From positions 1-37,003 of the forward strand of contig CAMLDJ010000023.1 in NCBI GenBank assembly GCA_946478755.1: 37,003 nucleotides of DNA. The letters run 5' to 3'. The notes under the pieces were generated by a model that searched no databases, was not told where the DNA came from, and saw only the letters and a list, made by a program, of their open reading frames with translations. The position numbers were made by a program, and so were the translations under genes. This document shows positions 9,005-18,428 of this stretch, piece after piece. Source of the DNA: an uncultured Pedobacter sp. Its GTDB lineage: Bacteria > Bacteroidota > Bacteroidia > Sphingobacteriales > Sphingobacteriaceae. How positions within the stretch are numbered: position 1 is the stretch's first letter; every line of letters begins with the position of its first letter.

Positions 9005-9436
9005 GTAGGAACTTATTTAAAATGGGGTTCAGACAGCCGTTTGTAAAAATGGGAACTGTCAAACCCCTTATTAATTTACTGCAATAAAACTATAAACCAG
9101 CCAAAGAGTGGAGCATTAATCCCCGGAGAATTGGCATCACGAGATTTTCAGCAGATGGGCATCTCATAGCTACGGTATCAAATCATTTTAAAGAAAAGGG
9201 ATTTGCTATCGCTGATTCTACCAGCGTGCGGCCTGATTTTCGCTACTGATTTACCGGTAATATCCATGCGGGAAAGTATTCACATAATTTTAAAGTTCTC
9301 CCGAATATCCCGCCTATCTGTACCAAACAAACAGAATTAAGCTGGGCAATTCATCTTTTACTGAAGAAAAGTATGTTTGTAGTAATATTTACAGACTGAG
9401 ATAAAACACTATTTCATAATTATGGGTTGTAATCAT
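9005..9436 (+). other. Gap after the sugar operon with a possible eroded coding remnant
   Basis: There is no intact gene here. A 53-codon open stretch without a proper start (9088-9249) reads like protein (RRIGITRFSADGHLIATVS, ending VRPDFRY). After its stop, the same frame continues as FTGNIHAGKYSHNFKVLPN. This could be the remains of a decayed gene, but I cannot name the family. A promoter-like box near the right end is listed separately. Confidence 0.35.
9372..9379 (+). promoter_or_regulatory. Possible Bacteroidota -7 box TATGTTTG
   Basis: It matches the TAnnTTTG consensus exactly, 42-57 bases before the candidate starts of the NTF2-like gene. No clear -33 TTTG or TTG element stands at the expected distance, so support is partial. 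Confidence 0.3.
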
Positions 9437-9784
9437 ATGAGCAAGGAGAATAAAGAAATACCGTTGACCGCCAATTCATTTATCAAAGCAGGCAATCATG
9501 AAGGCTTTTTGTCGCTGTGTACAGATGATTTAGTTTGGGAATTCATTGGTGATCAAATACTATCAGGTAAAGATGCCGTGCGTAAATATATGGATGAAGT
9601 TTATCTTGAACCTCCGGTTTTCGAGGTGCAGAATTTAATTTCTGAAAATAATTCTGTCATTGCAATTGGAAAAATCACTTTGAAGAACGAAAACGGAGAA
9701 TCGGTTGCTTATAGCTACTGTGATATTTGGGAACTTCAGGAAGGAAGGCTTAAATCGCTGAAAGCTTTCGTCATCAAAGCTTAA
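9437..9784 (+). CDS. NTF2-like / SnoaL-like small protein
   Basis: The 115-residue product has the layout of the SnoaL-like NTF2 fold: a first helix (TANSFIKAGNHEGFLSLC), TDDLVWEFIGDQILSGKDAVRKYM, then strands IAIGKITLKN and VAYSYCDIWELQEGRLKSLKAFV. The YSYCDIWELQEGRLKSL part is typical of stand-alone members. These bind small molecules or act as minor enzymes, but no catalytic assignment is possible here. An in-frame ATG at 9422 would add five residues (MGCNH); I prefer 9437. It stands alone between two eroded stretches, and no neighbour indicates its role. Confidence 0.7.
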   Translation: MSKENKEIPLTANSFIKAGNHEGFLSLCTDDLVWEFIGDQILSGKDAVRKYMDEVYLEPPVFEVQNLISENNSVIAIGKITLKNENGESVAYSYCDIWELQEGRLKSLKAFVIKA

Positions 9785-10175
9785 ATCCGGAACGTATAGC
9801 GCTTTGACGGTTCAGTTTAAACTTTAGAAATCGGTCATTTAAGCCGTCGCCATTCGGTGAAAAGCAGTTGGGTTATCAGCAGTAATGTTAAGAGGGGTTT
9901 TTAGAAAAGGTGTACAGGGCTGGGTTCGTAACCTATATAAACCAGTATATTCTTTTCTTCGTAAAGCCCAAAAGGCAGCTCCAAATCTAAATTGAACTCG
10001 CATGGACGAATGGTGATCAGACCAGGAAAAATCGTGAATTAAAAGTGGCTGTGGCTATATAGTTGGCGTGATGTGCGCTTTGTTTACAGGGCAAGACACT
10101 TGAACCCTCAACATTTTTCAGCAAAAATATTCAGCATGCTGAATGAAATTATATTTTTTATACTTTTACTTTCCT
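9785..10175. other. Gap before the sigma-factor gene, no intact gene
   Basis: The only protein-like content is the minus-strand fragment listed at 9901-10038. The right end (10125-10175) is AT-rich and must hold the promoter of the sigma-factor gene, but no TAnnTTTG match is obvious there. Confidence 0.4.
9901..10038 (-). pseudogene. C-terminal remnant of an unidentified gene
   Basis: On the minus strand, a 45-codon stretch bounded upstream by a stop reads like the end of a protein (FTIFPGLITIRPCEF, then LELPFGLYEEKNILVYIG) and ends at a TAA. It has no start codon and no intact upstream part. The family is not recognised, and it could be chance. Confidence 0.25.
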
Positions 10176-10760
10176 ATGAGCAACCGGCATAAACACACCG
10201 ATGAGGAACTGGTCATCCTGTTTAAGGAAAACGACGTTGTTGCTTTCAGGGAAATTTATGTCCGGTATTGGTATGAATTGTATCTGATTTCCAATAAGCG
10301 GCTGAGATCTAAAGAAGCTTCAGAGGAAATTATCCAGAATTTTTTTACGCTGTTCTGGATCAATCGCAAAAAAATAAATATCAGGGGTGCGCTGAAGGCT
10401 TATCTCCATACTTCCATCCGTTATTCGGTGATTGATTACCTGGCCAGGGAGGCAACCCGCAACAATTACCTGGAATTGCTGTCTTTTAGTTATAAGGAGG
10501 CAGCCAATACTACTGAGGAAACGGTATTCTTGCATGAGGTAGAAGATGGCATCAACCAGGTGATGTCGAAATTGCCTGCCAAATGTCGAAAGGTGTTTGA
10601 ATTGAGCAGGCAGCATCATAAATCCAATAAGGAAATTGCTGAGTTATTAGGCCTCTCTGAAAAAACAGTAGAAAACCACATTACCAATGCGCTGAAACTT
10701 TTCAGGCTGCATTTTAAGGAAGTTCTGATCGCTTCATCCTTCGCCTGGCTGTTATTTTAG
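10176..10760 (+). CDS. ECF-type RNA polymerase sigma-70 factor, Bacteroidetes FecI-like family
   Basis: The 194-residue product contains sigma region 2 (DVVAFREIYVRYWYELYLIS, then EIIQNFFTLFWINRKKINI) and region 4 (LPAKCRKVFELSRQHHKSNKEIAELLGLSEKTVENHI cut here into its two helices). This is the layout of the Bacteroidetes sigma-70 family 1 paired with FecR anti-sigma factors. A FecR gene follows after 88 bases, and then a SusC protein carrying an STN domain, so it should direct transcription of the downstream glycan locus when the receptor is occupied. I chose the ATG at 10176; an in-frame ATG at 10143 adds only a hydrophobic AT-rich segment (MKLYFLYFYFP) that the family lacks. Confidence 0.92.
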   Translation: MSNRHKHTDEELVILFKENDVVAFREIYVRYWYELYLISNKRLRSKEASEEIIQNFFTLFWINRKKINIRGALKAYLHTSIRYSVIDYLAREATRNNYLELLSFSYKEAANTTEETVFLHEVEDGINQVMSKLPAKCRKVFELSRQHHKSNKEIAELLGLSEKTVENHITNALKLFRLHFKEVLIASSFAWLLF

Positions 10761-10766
10761 CTGTCT

Positions 10767-10788
10767 AAAAAAAAATATATTTTTTTTT
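10767..10788. repeat. 22-base perfect palindrome A9-TATA-T9 between sigma and FecR genes
   Basis: Nine A, then TATA, then nine T, starting six bases after the sigma-factor stop. It could act as a weak bidirectional terminator-like or flexible element separating sigma and anti-sigma expression. It lacks a GC stem, so strong termination is unlikely. Confidence 0.5.
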
Positions 10789-10848
10789 GGGGGCTAAAGC
10801 CTGTCCGACCGACTATATCATTAACCAACCAAATATAATGTAACCAAT

Positions 10849-12015
10849 ATGGGCAAATCGATAGCCGTATCCTTACTTAAAAAATACCTTTCAGGCAGCT
10901 GTACTGCTAGTGAGGCCGCAGAGGTTGACCATTGGTTTGATCTTATGGATGGTGTGCCAGATCATATTTCAGGTCTTACAGATGAGGAACGCTTGCTCAT
11001 GGAGGACAAAATCTTTGAACGTATCCTCCAGAACATCGAAGCAAAGGAGCATCAAAAGCTAAGCCTGCGCCCTAAAAAGTCAATTTATTCCTGGAAAGTC
11101 CTGGCGGTTGCCGCATCGCTGTTTTTATGCTTAAGCATGGTTTTGCTCTGGATGCAATACTCCTCCTCGTTTTCTCCAAAAAAAGGTTTTAAATCAAGTC
11201 AATCTGCAAGTATTCGTCCGGGAGGCAATAAGGCCGTACTCACACTTGATGATGGATCTTTATTGGTGCTGACTGATGCAAACTTGGGTAAGGTAGCTGA
11301 TCAGTACGATATGAGTGTGGTAAAAACCGCTGAGGGGGAGCTGAGTTATAAGAAAAGGAAGGGGGAAAATCCCTCCGAAATGGTATACAACACCATCACA
11401 ACACCTGTAGGCGGAAAATACAGCGTAATATTGCCGGATGGGAGTAAAGTCTGGCTGAATTCTAAATCAAGTTTGAGGTTCCCAACTTCTTTTACAGGTG
11501 AAGAAAGAAGCGTACAAATGACTGGTGAGGTGTATTTTGAGGTTGTGAAGAATCCTAAACAGCCTTTTAAGGTACGATCCGGTGGAACCGAAATCAGTGT
11601 TCTCGGAACACATTTTAATGTGATGGCTTACAACGATGAAGCTGATCAAAAAACAACCCTGCTGGAAGGCAGTATCCACTTATCGACAGGAAACTTTTCA
11701 AAGCTGTTAAAACCCGGACAACAAGCCAGTATAAATCAGTCAACAGGTATAGCGGTAAGCAACAACATTGATTTGGAAGCCGTGATGGCCTGGAGAAACG
11801 ACCTTTTCGTTTTTAAGGATATGGAGATCAAAGACATTGCCCGGCAACTCTCCCGATGGTATGATGTACAGGTTGTGTTTAAAGGTACTCCCTCAAAAAT
11901 TCCTTACACAGGCACGATAGCTAAAGATGTCGCGCTTTCGGAAATTCTAAGCATGCTCCAGTTTACTGGCCTAAAATACGAACTGAACGATCATGTACTT
12001 ACCATTATAGAATAA
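10849..12015 (+). CDS. FecR family anti-sigma factor
   Basis: The 388-residue protein has a cytoplasmic N-terminus (residues 1-80, LLKKYLSGSCTASEAAEVDHWF) that would hold the sigma factor, and one membrane helix (about 82-103, SWKVLAVAASLFLCLSMVLL). A periplasmic FecR domain follows (TPVGGKYSVILPDGSKVWLN, RSVQMTGEVYFEVVKNPKQPF, ISVLGTHFNVMAY), and then the DUF4974-type C-terminal domain (IKDIARQLSRWYDVQVVF, LSEILSMLQFTGLKYEL). It relays the state of the SusC STN domain across the inner membrane to the sigma factor encoded just upstream. Gene order sigma - FecR - SusC is the standard trans-envelope signalling set. Confidence 0.94.
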   Translation: MGKSIAVSLLKKYLSGSCTASEAAEVDHWFDLMDGVPDHISGLTDEERLLMEDKIFERILQNIEAKEHQKLSLRPKKSIYSWKVLAVAASLFLCLSMVLLWMQYSSSFSPKKGFKSSQSASIRPGGNKAVLTLDDGSLLVLTDANLGKVADQYDMSVVKTAEGELSYKKRKGENPSEMVYNTITTPVGGKYSVILPDGSKVWLNSKSSLRFPTSFTGEERSVQMTGEVYFEVVKNPKQPFKVRSGGTEISVLGTHFNVMAYNDEADQKTTLLEGSIHLSTGNFSKLLKPGQQASINQSTGIAVSNNIDLEAVMAWRNDLFVFKDMEIKDIARQLSRWYDVQVVFKGTPSKIPYTGTIAKDVALSEILSMLQFTGLKYELNDHVLTIIE

Positions 12016-12212
12016 TGGAAAAACTGCTTAATCATAATTTAAAAATATAAATAACCAAATATGAGAAACTACTACAATACTGCATAATCAACCAGCGTAA
12101 CCGTTTTTTTAAAAAAAGACCGGATCGTGTTTGCAGCACACCCGGTCATTGTAAAGGTTACTTACAAGCCAATTCAGACGACATTATAATTTAACCCAAA
12201 CTCTATAAAGAT
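12016..12212 (+). promoter_or_regulatory. Leader region before susC with hairpin at 12118-12147
   Basis: The 197-base gap carries an inverted repeat: GACCGG (12118-12123), a three-base bulge, GTGT, a 7-base loop, then ACACCCGGTC (12138-12147). It is preceded by runs of T and A. A tiny open frame of eight codons starts at 12061 (MRNYYNTA). The hairpin could be an mRNA leader structure that separates susC expression from sigma/FecR, or the operator/promoter zone. No TAnnTTTG box is convincing. The palindrome is seen directly; the role is inferred. Confidence 0.4.
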
Positions 12213-15200
12213 ATGAATTTATTTTATAGGATCAGGCAGCTATTTGGCCGTGATTCTTACCAAATTTTATTAACAATGAGACTAACCGTGCTTCTTTTTA
12301 TTCTGACTTTAATGCAGGTTAGCGCAAATAGCTTTAGTCAGAATATAACGCTTAAACATACCAATAGCGAAATTTTTTCTGTCCTTAAGCAAATAGAAAA
12401 ACAGAGTGGCTACCATCTGCTTTTCAGACGTGCCGATATTGATGAGAAATCCAAAATCAATGTAAATGTAACCAACATGCCTATTGAGCAGGCCATGGTG
12501 TTGGTTTTGAAAAATACAAACCTGGATTTTAAGATCATTAAAAAAACAATTATTCTTAAAAAAACAACCTATTTGCCATCAGCGCAAATACAAATTCAGG
12601 ACATCGAGGTTTCCGGCACAGTTAGCGACGAGAAGGGGGTAACACTTCCCGGAGTTGCGGTCAAAGTGAAGGATTCAAAGGTGGTCGCGGTAACCGATAT
12701 CGACGGGAGGTATAAAATCTCCGTTCCATCAGCTACAGCGATTCTTGTATTCTCTTTTGTGGGCATGGAAACCCAGGAAATTGTTCCTGGCAAAAGAACC
12801 GTATTGAATGTGGTCTTAAAGAGCCAAACTAAATTACTCAGCGATGTCGTAGTGATCGGATACGGAACTCAGAAACGTTCCGACATTAACGGATCAATTT
12901 CTTCTGTAAAGGCCTCAGATATCGAAAATGTACCACAGGTGAGCATCGACCAGATGTTACAGGGCAAGGCTTCGGGACTGACCATTACCCAGAATTCAGG
13001 GGCACCTGGCAGCAATACATCCGTTCGTGTGCGCGGAATAACTTCTTTAAGCGGAAGTAACGAACCTTTATATGTAATTGATGGTGTACCCATTTCAGGT
13101 GATGCGAGTAACCAAAGTACAAGTGGAAGATCACCCTTGCAGGCCTCTTCTTCAAACGCCAATTCTCAGACCACCGTTAGTCCTTTGTCGCTGATCAACC
13201 CAAATGACATTGAATCGATTGATGTCTTGAAGGATGCGTCTGCAACCGCAATCTATGGAAACAGAGCTTCTAACGGGGTGATCATAATCACTACGAAAAG
13301 AGGAAAAACGGGTAATTCGGCTATCAATTACGATGGTTATTATGGTTTTCAACGCGTAGCGAAGTATATGGATGTAATGGACCTTAAACAATATGCTAAA
13401 CTGCAGAACTCATTGGGCGACATCTATGGAATCGGAAGAAGAGTTGAATTTGCAGATCCTTCTGTATTGGGAGAAGGTACCAACTGGCAAAAAGAAATCT
13501 TCAGAACTGCAGCTCAACAAAGTCACCAGGTCTCTGTCTCTGGCGGTAAAGAGGGTTTGAACTATTACATTTCAGGCGGCTATCTCGCACAGGATGGTAC
13601 TGTTATCGGGTCTGATTTTCGTCGTTACAGCTTGCGTACCAATGTGGATGCCCAGGTTAAGGAATGGTTTAAGCTAGGTATTACGCTGACTGCCAGTCGT
13701 TCTGCGGAAAACGTCATCACCAGTGACAACAACGGGATTATTTACAACGCACTGTTGCAGGGACCCGACCTCGCGGTAACCAATCTTGATGGTTCGTATA
13801 CCGGGCCTCCTTTATCGGATCCCCTGGCTGCTGCTGCGGCACTAAATCCAGTAGCTCAGGCACAGCAAATCAAAAACAAACTGAACAGGAGCAACATCAA
13901 TGCGAATATCTACAATGAAATCAAGGTACTTAAACCACTATCCATAAGATCGGAACTGGGTGGGGACTTTAATTTCTCTGACAATAACGTGTTTACGCCA
14001 AGTTATTCATGGGGCCGCTTTACCAACCCAACAGCCTCGCTACAGGAACGCCATCAGCAAAGTACATTTCTGATCTGGAAAGAATACCTGAATTATAATC
14101 AGACATTCGGAAAACATAACCTGAATGCAATTTTAGGTTATGAAGTTCAGCAATCCACCTGGAGAGGTATAGAAGGAACAAGGCAAGGTTTTTATAGCAA
14201 CGATGTACAATCACTGAACTTAGGGCAGGCCATCACAGCTACCAATGATGAGTACATTGGAACACAGAGACAAGAATCCATATATGCCCGTGCCATTTAT
14301 ACCTATGGTTCAAAATATAGTCTGACCTCTACCATCCGTAGAGACAAGACTTCTAAATTTGCAGATGGATCACAGTCTGGTTATTTCCCTTCTTTTGCTG
14401 CGTCATGGAAATTGTCTGAAGAATCGTTTATGAAGGGAATAAATAAGGTGGTGAGTGGTGTTAAAATCCGTCTTGGATATGGAGAGGTTGGTAATCAGGA
14501 TGTTCCCAATTATTTATACAGTTCTTTATTGAGGTCATCTCAGACAGGTTTGGGTACAGGCTTTCTTGCCGGACGAATTGACAATAAAGCATTAAAGTGG
14601 CAAACCTCGATCCAATATAATGCTGGTTTGGACATGAGTTTTCTGAATGGTAAGATCAATACCAGTATAGACGTCTACAAAAAAACATCAAAAGACTTTT
14701 TGTTCCAGCTGACACTTCCGGCATACCTGGTGGGTGGGCCTGATTACCTGGGTGGCATTAACCCGCCTTACGTAAACCTCGGGAAGATTGAAAACGTAGG
14801 TTTTGACTTGACCATCAATACCCACAATATCGATAATGACCATTTTAAATGGAATACCAATGTGGTTTTATCACATTACAAAAATGCTGTGAAAGAATTG
14901 GGCAATGGGCTTACCGAGCTTTTCGGTACAGTAACCAATGCTTACCTGCAGTCACCTGTTACGCGTACGGTTGTAGGCAGATCTGTGGGTGAATTTTATG
15001 GTTATAAAGTAAAAGGAATTTTTAAAACAGAGGATCAACTGCGTGCTGCACCGGTTCAGTTCGGCAGAACGGTTGCCAATAACAGCAATAGTACATGGCT
15101 GGGTGACGTGCAATATGAAGATGTAAACGGCGATGGTGTAGTTAATGAGAAAGACCGCACAGCGATCGGGAACCCTAATCCTAAATTTACCTACGGTATT

Positions 15201-15683
15201 ACCAATACGTTCAGCTACAAAGCCTTTGATTTCACCTTGTTTTTAAATGGATCTTATGGTTCGAAAATTATGAACTTGTTGAACAACACCATGGGTAACC
15301 TGGCGGCTGTTTATCAGAATCAATATGCTGCATACAGCAATTTCTGGACACCTCAGAATCCGGACTCCAACATTCCTGCGCCAAAAATTGGTATCGACAA
15401 CCCAAACCTGGTGGTATCCGACCGATATGTGGAAAGTGGATCCTTTTTAAGGATTCAAAATTTAAGTCTTGGTTACAAAGTGCCTGCCGCCTGGATCAGG
15501 AAATATAAATTCAGTAACCTGAAAGTATATTCCAGTGTGCAGAACCTGTACACCTTTACGAAGTACAAAGGGTATGATCCGGAAATCGGTGCAATCAACC
15601 AAAGTGCAATCCTGAATAACATTGACCTGGGCAGATACCCAATTGCCCGGACCATCACATTTGGAATCAACGCACAATTTTAG
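12213..15683 (+). CDS. SusC/RagA-type TonB-dependent outer-membrane receptor with STN signalling domain
   Basis: The 1156-residue protein begins with a long signal region (MRLTVLLFILTLMQVSANSFSQ after a 21-residue extension typical of these proteins). Next comes an STN secretin/TonB N-terminal domain (~44-112) and a CarboxypepD_reg-like domain (~133-205, GTVSDEKGVTLPGVAVKVKD). Then come the TonB-box-like VVVIGYGTQ (212-220), the plug with VRVRGITSL and PLYVIDGVP, and NPNDIESIDVLKDASATAIYG. The remainder is the 22-strand barrel. It imports oligosaccharides handed over by SusD, and the STN domain lets it signal to FecR. SusD starts 23 bases downstream. Confidence 0.95.
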   Translation: MNLFYRIRQLFGRDSYQILLTMRLTVLLFILTLMQVSANSFSQNITLKHTNSEIFSVLKQIEKQSGYHLLFRRADIDEKSKINVNVTNMPIEQAMVLVLKNTNLDFKIIKKTIILKKTTYLPSAQIQIQDIEVSGTVSDEKGVTLPGVAVKVKDSKVVAVTDIDGRYKISVPSATAILVFSFVGMETQEIVPGKRTVLNVVLKSQTKLLSDVVVIGYGTQKRSDINGSISSVKASDIENVPQVSIDQMLQGKASGLTITQNSGAPGSNTSVRVRGITSLSGSNEPLYVIDGVPISGDASNQSTSGRSPLQASSSNANSQTTVSPLSLINPNDIESIDVLKDASATAIYGNRASNGVIIITTKRGKTGNSAINYDGYYGFQRVAKYMDVMDLKQYAKLQNSLGDIYGIGRRVEFADPSVLGEGTNWQKEIFRTAAQQSHQVSVSGGKEGLNYYISGGYLAQDGTVIGSDFRRYSLRTNVDAQVKEWFKLGITLTASRSAENVITSDNNGIIYNALLQGPDLAVTNLDGSYTGPPLSDPLAAAAALNPVAQAQQIKNKLNRSNINANIYNEIKVLKPLSIRSELGGDFNFSDNNVFTPSYSWGRFTNPTASLQERHQQSTFLIWKEYLNYNQTFGKHNLNAILGYEVQQSTWRGIEGTRQGFYSNDVQSLNLGQAITATNDEYIGTQRQESIYARAIYTYGSKYSLTSTIRRDKTSKFADGSQSGYFPSFAASWKLSEESFMKGINKVVSGVKIRLGYGEVGNQDVPNYLYSSLLRSSQTGLGTGFLAGRIDNKALKWQTSIQYNAGLDMSFLNGKINTSIDVYKKTSKDFLFQLTLPAYLVGGPDYLGGINPPYVNLGKIENVGFDLTINTHNIDNDHFKWNTNVVLSHYKNAVKELGNGLTELFGTVTNAYLQSPVTRTVVGRSVGEFYGYKVKGIFKTEDQLRAAPVQFGRTVANNSNSTWLGDVQYEDVNGDGVVNEKDRTAIGNPNPKFTYGITNTFSYKAFDFTLFLNGSYGSKIMNLLNNTMGNLAAVYQNQYAAYSNFWTPQNPDSNIPAPKIGIDNPNLVVSDRYVESGSFLRIQNLSLGYKVPAAWIRKYKFSNLKVYSSVQNLYTFTKYKGYDPEIGAINQSAILNNIDLGRYPIARTITFGINAQF

Positions 15684-15706
15684 TGACCATAAATTATTGT
15701 AAGAAA

Positions 15707-17284
15707 ATGAAATCATATCTCATATATATATTTGTCTTCATCGCCACAGTTAGCAGTAGCTGTAAAAAAGACTTTTTTAACATTCCGCCGCAGGATGCGC
15801 TCAGTGCGGATAATTTTTACCAGAATACCGAACAGGTACAGGCCAGCACGGTTGCTTTATACAATTCTCCGTGGTTTGATTGGAATGCGAAAGCTTCCTG
15901 GTGTATCTCCGAATTGTTGAGCGGCAATGCACACACCTATTCTCCGGATGTGATCAATTTTGGTAATTTCTCGGTAACTGGCGATAATACCCAATTGTTG
16001 TCGGCCTGGAATGCCTTGTTCAGCGTAGTCGCCCAATCCAATGCACTCATCAACAACCTCAAATCCAAAGTCCCGGCCAGTGTACCTGCTGCCGTAGTGA
16101 ATAATGCACTTGGGGAGGCCAGGTTTATGCGCGCTATGGCTTATTTTTACTTGGTAAGGACCTGGGGAAATGTGCCGATTATAGAGAATAGCCTTGACCA
16201 TGTCAGCAATTATCAGGTCAATACCAATCCAGTAACAGACGTGTATACCTTCATCATCAATGATCTGAAGTTTGCTGAAGAGAATTGCAACAAAATGATC
16301 AGAACCGGATCTGTTTCTCAGGGTAAGGTGTCCAGTGGATCTGCAGCCGCACTTTTGGCTAAAGTTTATCTTTATATGCGCGATTACCCCAACGCCCGCC
16401 TGAAAGCAGAACAGGTAATCAATAGCGGAGAGTTTAAATTGTACGGAATCGACGTTTCAGGAAAGACTTATGCAGACTTATTTAAAACAGCCAATAACAA
16501 CAATGAAGAAAGCATCGCTGCTATTCAATGGCTGGGAGGATCTTCCTACGGACACGGGAATGCCTTACAATCTTTCCTCGCCTATAATTCTGAAATTACG
16601 GGTACAGGAGATGGATATGGTAGTGTGACGCCATCAATCGATTTGCTGACAGCTTTTGAGCCAGGTGATTTAAGAAGAAAACCCACGGTGATGATGCAGG
16701 GCGATATTTATCCTGAAATCAACCAGGTCAAAGGCGGTTATACCTTGCCAGCGGGAGCAGTTGCACAGGGGATGCCTGCATTTATCAAAAAGTATGTGGT
16801 AGGCACTCCCGCAGACAATGGGGGTAAAGGCGCTTCATTTTCAACAGGGAACAATACATATCTGATGCGTTATGCAGATGTGCTTCTAATTGAAGCGGAG
16901 GCCGTTCTTGCTGGTGCTCAAAGTACAACAGATGCTGCTGCACTGGTACCGTTTAATAAAATCAGAAGCCGGGCCGGGCTGATTCCTAAAACCTCCATTT
17001 CCATTGCGGATATTTATCAGGAACGACGGATGGAATTTGTGTTTGAAGCTGATTATTGGTTTGATCTGGGCAGGTTAGATGGATTTAATGTAACTTCTCA
17101 CCCAAAGGCAATCGCTATTATTGCCAATCAGGAAAGGGGCATTTACAGCAATACTACGCCCGTAGTGATCTGGGGGCAAAAATATACGCCCACTGATGCC
17201 AATTTCCGTTTGCCATACCCTACAACAGAATCTACCCTTAATCCTAAATTATTACTGCCACCGGTACCTTACAATTTTAAATAG
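15707..17284 (+). CDS. SusD/RagB family nutrient-binding outer-membrane lipoprotein
   Basis: The 525-residue protein starts with a lipoprotein signal (YIFVFIATVSSSC, Cys19) and a KKD stretch after the cysteine, consistent with surface export. Family hallmarks are the early FFNIPPQDALSADNFYQN, ARFMRAMAYFYLVRTWGNVPII, NTYLMRYADVLLIEAEAV and the C-terminal IYQERRMEFVFEADYWFDLGR. The TPR-rich fold caps the SusC barrel and binds the glycan. I chose the ATG at 15707; the longer frame opening at 15683 overlaps the susC stop and would put eight residues in front of the lipoprotein signal. It forms one transport unit with the upstream gene. Confidence 0.95.
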   Translation: MKSYLIYIFVFIATVSSSCKKDFFNIPPQDALSADNFYQNTEQVQASTVALYNSPWFDWNAKASWCISELLSGNAHTYSPDVINFGNFSVTGDNTQLLSAWNALFSVVAQSNALINNLKSKVPASVPAAVVNNALGEARFMRAMAYFYLVRTWGNVPIIENSLDHVSNYQVNTNPVTDVYTFIINDLKFAEENCNKMIRTGSVSQGKVSSGSAAALLAKVYLYMRDYPNARLKAEQVINSGEFKLYGIDVSGKTYADLFKTANNNNEESIAAIQWLGGSSYGHGNALQSFLAYNSEITGTGDGYGSVTPSIDLLTAFEPGDLRRKPTVMMQGDIYPEINQVKGGYTLPAGAVAQGMPAFIKKYVVGTPADNGGKGASFSTGNNTYLMRYADVLLIEAEAVLAGAQSTTDAAALVPFNKIRSRAGLIPKTSISIADIYQERRMEFVFEADYWFDLGRLDGFNVTSHPKAIAIIANQERGIYSNTTPVVIWGQKYTPTDANFRLPYPTTESTLNPKLLLPPVPYNFK

Positions 17285-17289
17285 TTATT

Positions 17290-18402
17290 ATGAAAATCAT
17301 ATATAAAAACCCTATAGTCATTTGTTTGACAGGATTATTTTTCATGTTGATGTTTATAGCCTCCTGTAAAAAAGAAGTGGAGGGACAAGGCATGCCAATT
17401 ATCACCAGGGTGCGCACCCTCGTTAAGCCGGGAGTGGCTCAACCAACGGCCTTAGATTCTACGGTCACCTCAGGTGATGTCGGCGTAACTTATGTAATCG
17501 AAGGTGAAAACCTGAAGAGTACAAACAAAGTGGAGTTTAATGGCACAGCAGCCTACTTAAATACTGCGCTGTTTAGCGACCACAGTATCGTGGTGATGAT
17601 CCCTGCTACGGCTTCCTGGATCAATCAAACCGGTAAATTGACACTTACAAATGCATCTGGCACGGTGAGCTTCGATTTTAGTATCAAACAACCACCTCCG
17701 GTAATTACAGACCTGAGCCAGTTTGCCGGAAATGCAGGAGATGAGCTAACCATTACCGGCTTGCGTTTCGATCAGGTATCCAGCGTTAAATTTGGTACGA
17801 TAGAAGCCCAGGTGGTTTCCTCAACAAGTACAGCATTGAAGGTAACAGTACCTAACGGTGCCCTGGGTGCTGTGAGTGTAACCACTCCTGGTGGCACTGG
17901 CACTGGTCCATATGTATCTTACGATGGAACAGCAGTGCCGATACTACTGCCATTTGGATTCAGGCACTTGTTTTACGACGATCAGATCACAGCTGGTTAT
18001 GATTTCAATTTTGGCGGTGCCAGTGGAGATATTAATAATACAGAGGTGGTTAAAAGGGGGAGGTATTCTATAAAACTCACATATACAGGTAATTATGCTG
18101 GGTATGCTGTAGGTAGCAATGATCCTGTAGACCTGAATGATAAAACTTATGTTAAATTCTCGATATATGGAACAACCGGAACTGAAGGCAAGGTAGTAAA
18201 GATCGGATTGAATGATTTCGACAACCGCCAGGTGAGCATTGTATTGCATGCCGGTAAATGGACCACCTATGTCGTGCCTTTGGAGCGTTTTCAAAATGCC
18301 AGCCAACCGGGTAAACCGACTAGTCTCAGCTGGATTGGTTTTCAGGAATTGAGTGGTAATGCGCCGGAAACAATTTTTCTGGATGATATCGGTGTATATT
18401 AA
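17290..18402 (+). CDS. IPT/TIG-domain surface glycan-binding lipoprotein (SGBP-B-like)
   Basis: The 370-residue protein has a lipobox (FMLMFIASC, Cys26) and then about two Ig-like TIG repeats (residues ~36-125 and ~137-210; GVTYVIEGENLKSTNKVEFNG and NAGDELTITGLRFDQVSSVKF). A C-terminal beta-sandwich of about 150 residues follows (HLFYDDQITAGYDFNFGG, GKWTTYVVPLERFQ, ISW-type GFQELSGNAPETIFLDDIGVY). This layout matches the surface glycan-binding proteins of xyloglucan and mixed-linkage beta-glucan loci, whose C-terminal domain binds the sugar with aromatic residues. It begins 5 bases after SusD. Substrate is inferred from the GH9 neighbour. Confidence 0.82.
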   Translation: MKIIYKNPIVICLTGLFFMLMFIASCKKEVEGQGMPIITRVRTLVKPGVAQPTALDSTVTSGDVGVTYVIEGENLKSTNKVEFNGTAAYLNTALFSDHSIVVMIPATASWINQTGKLTLTNASGTVSFDFSIKQPPPVITDLSQFAGNAGDELTITGLRFDQVSSVKFGTIEAQVVSSTSTALKVTVPNGALGAVSVTTPGGTGTGPYVSYDGTAVPILLPFGFRHLFYDDQITAGYDFNFGGASGDINNTEVVKRGRYSIKLTYTGNYAGYAVGSNDPVDLNDKTYVKFSIYGTTGTEGKVVKIGLNDFDNRQVSIVLHAGKWTTYVVPLERFQNASQPGKPTSLSWIGFQELSGNAPETIFLDDIGVY

Positions 18403-18428
18403 TTCTTTATTTTAAGAATAATTTGATG

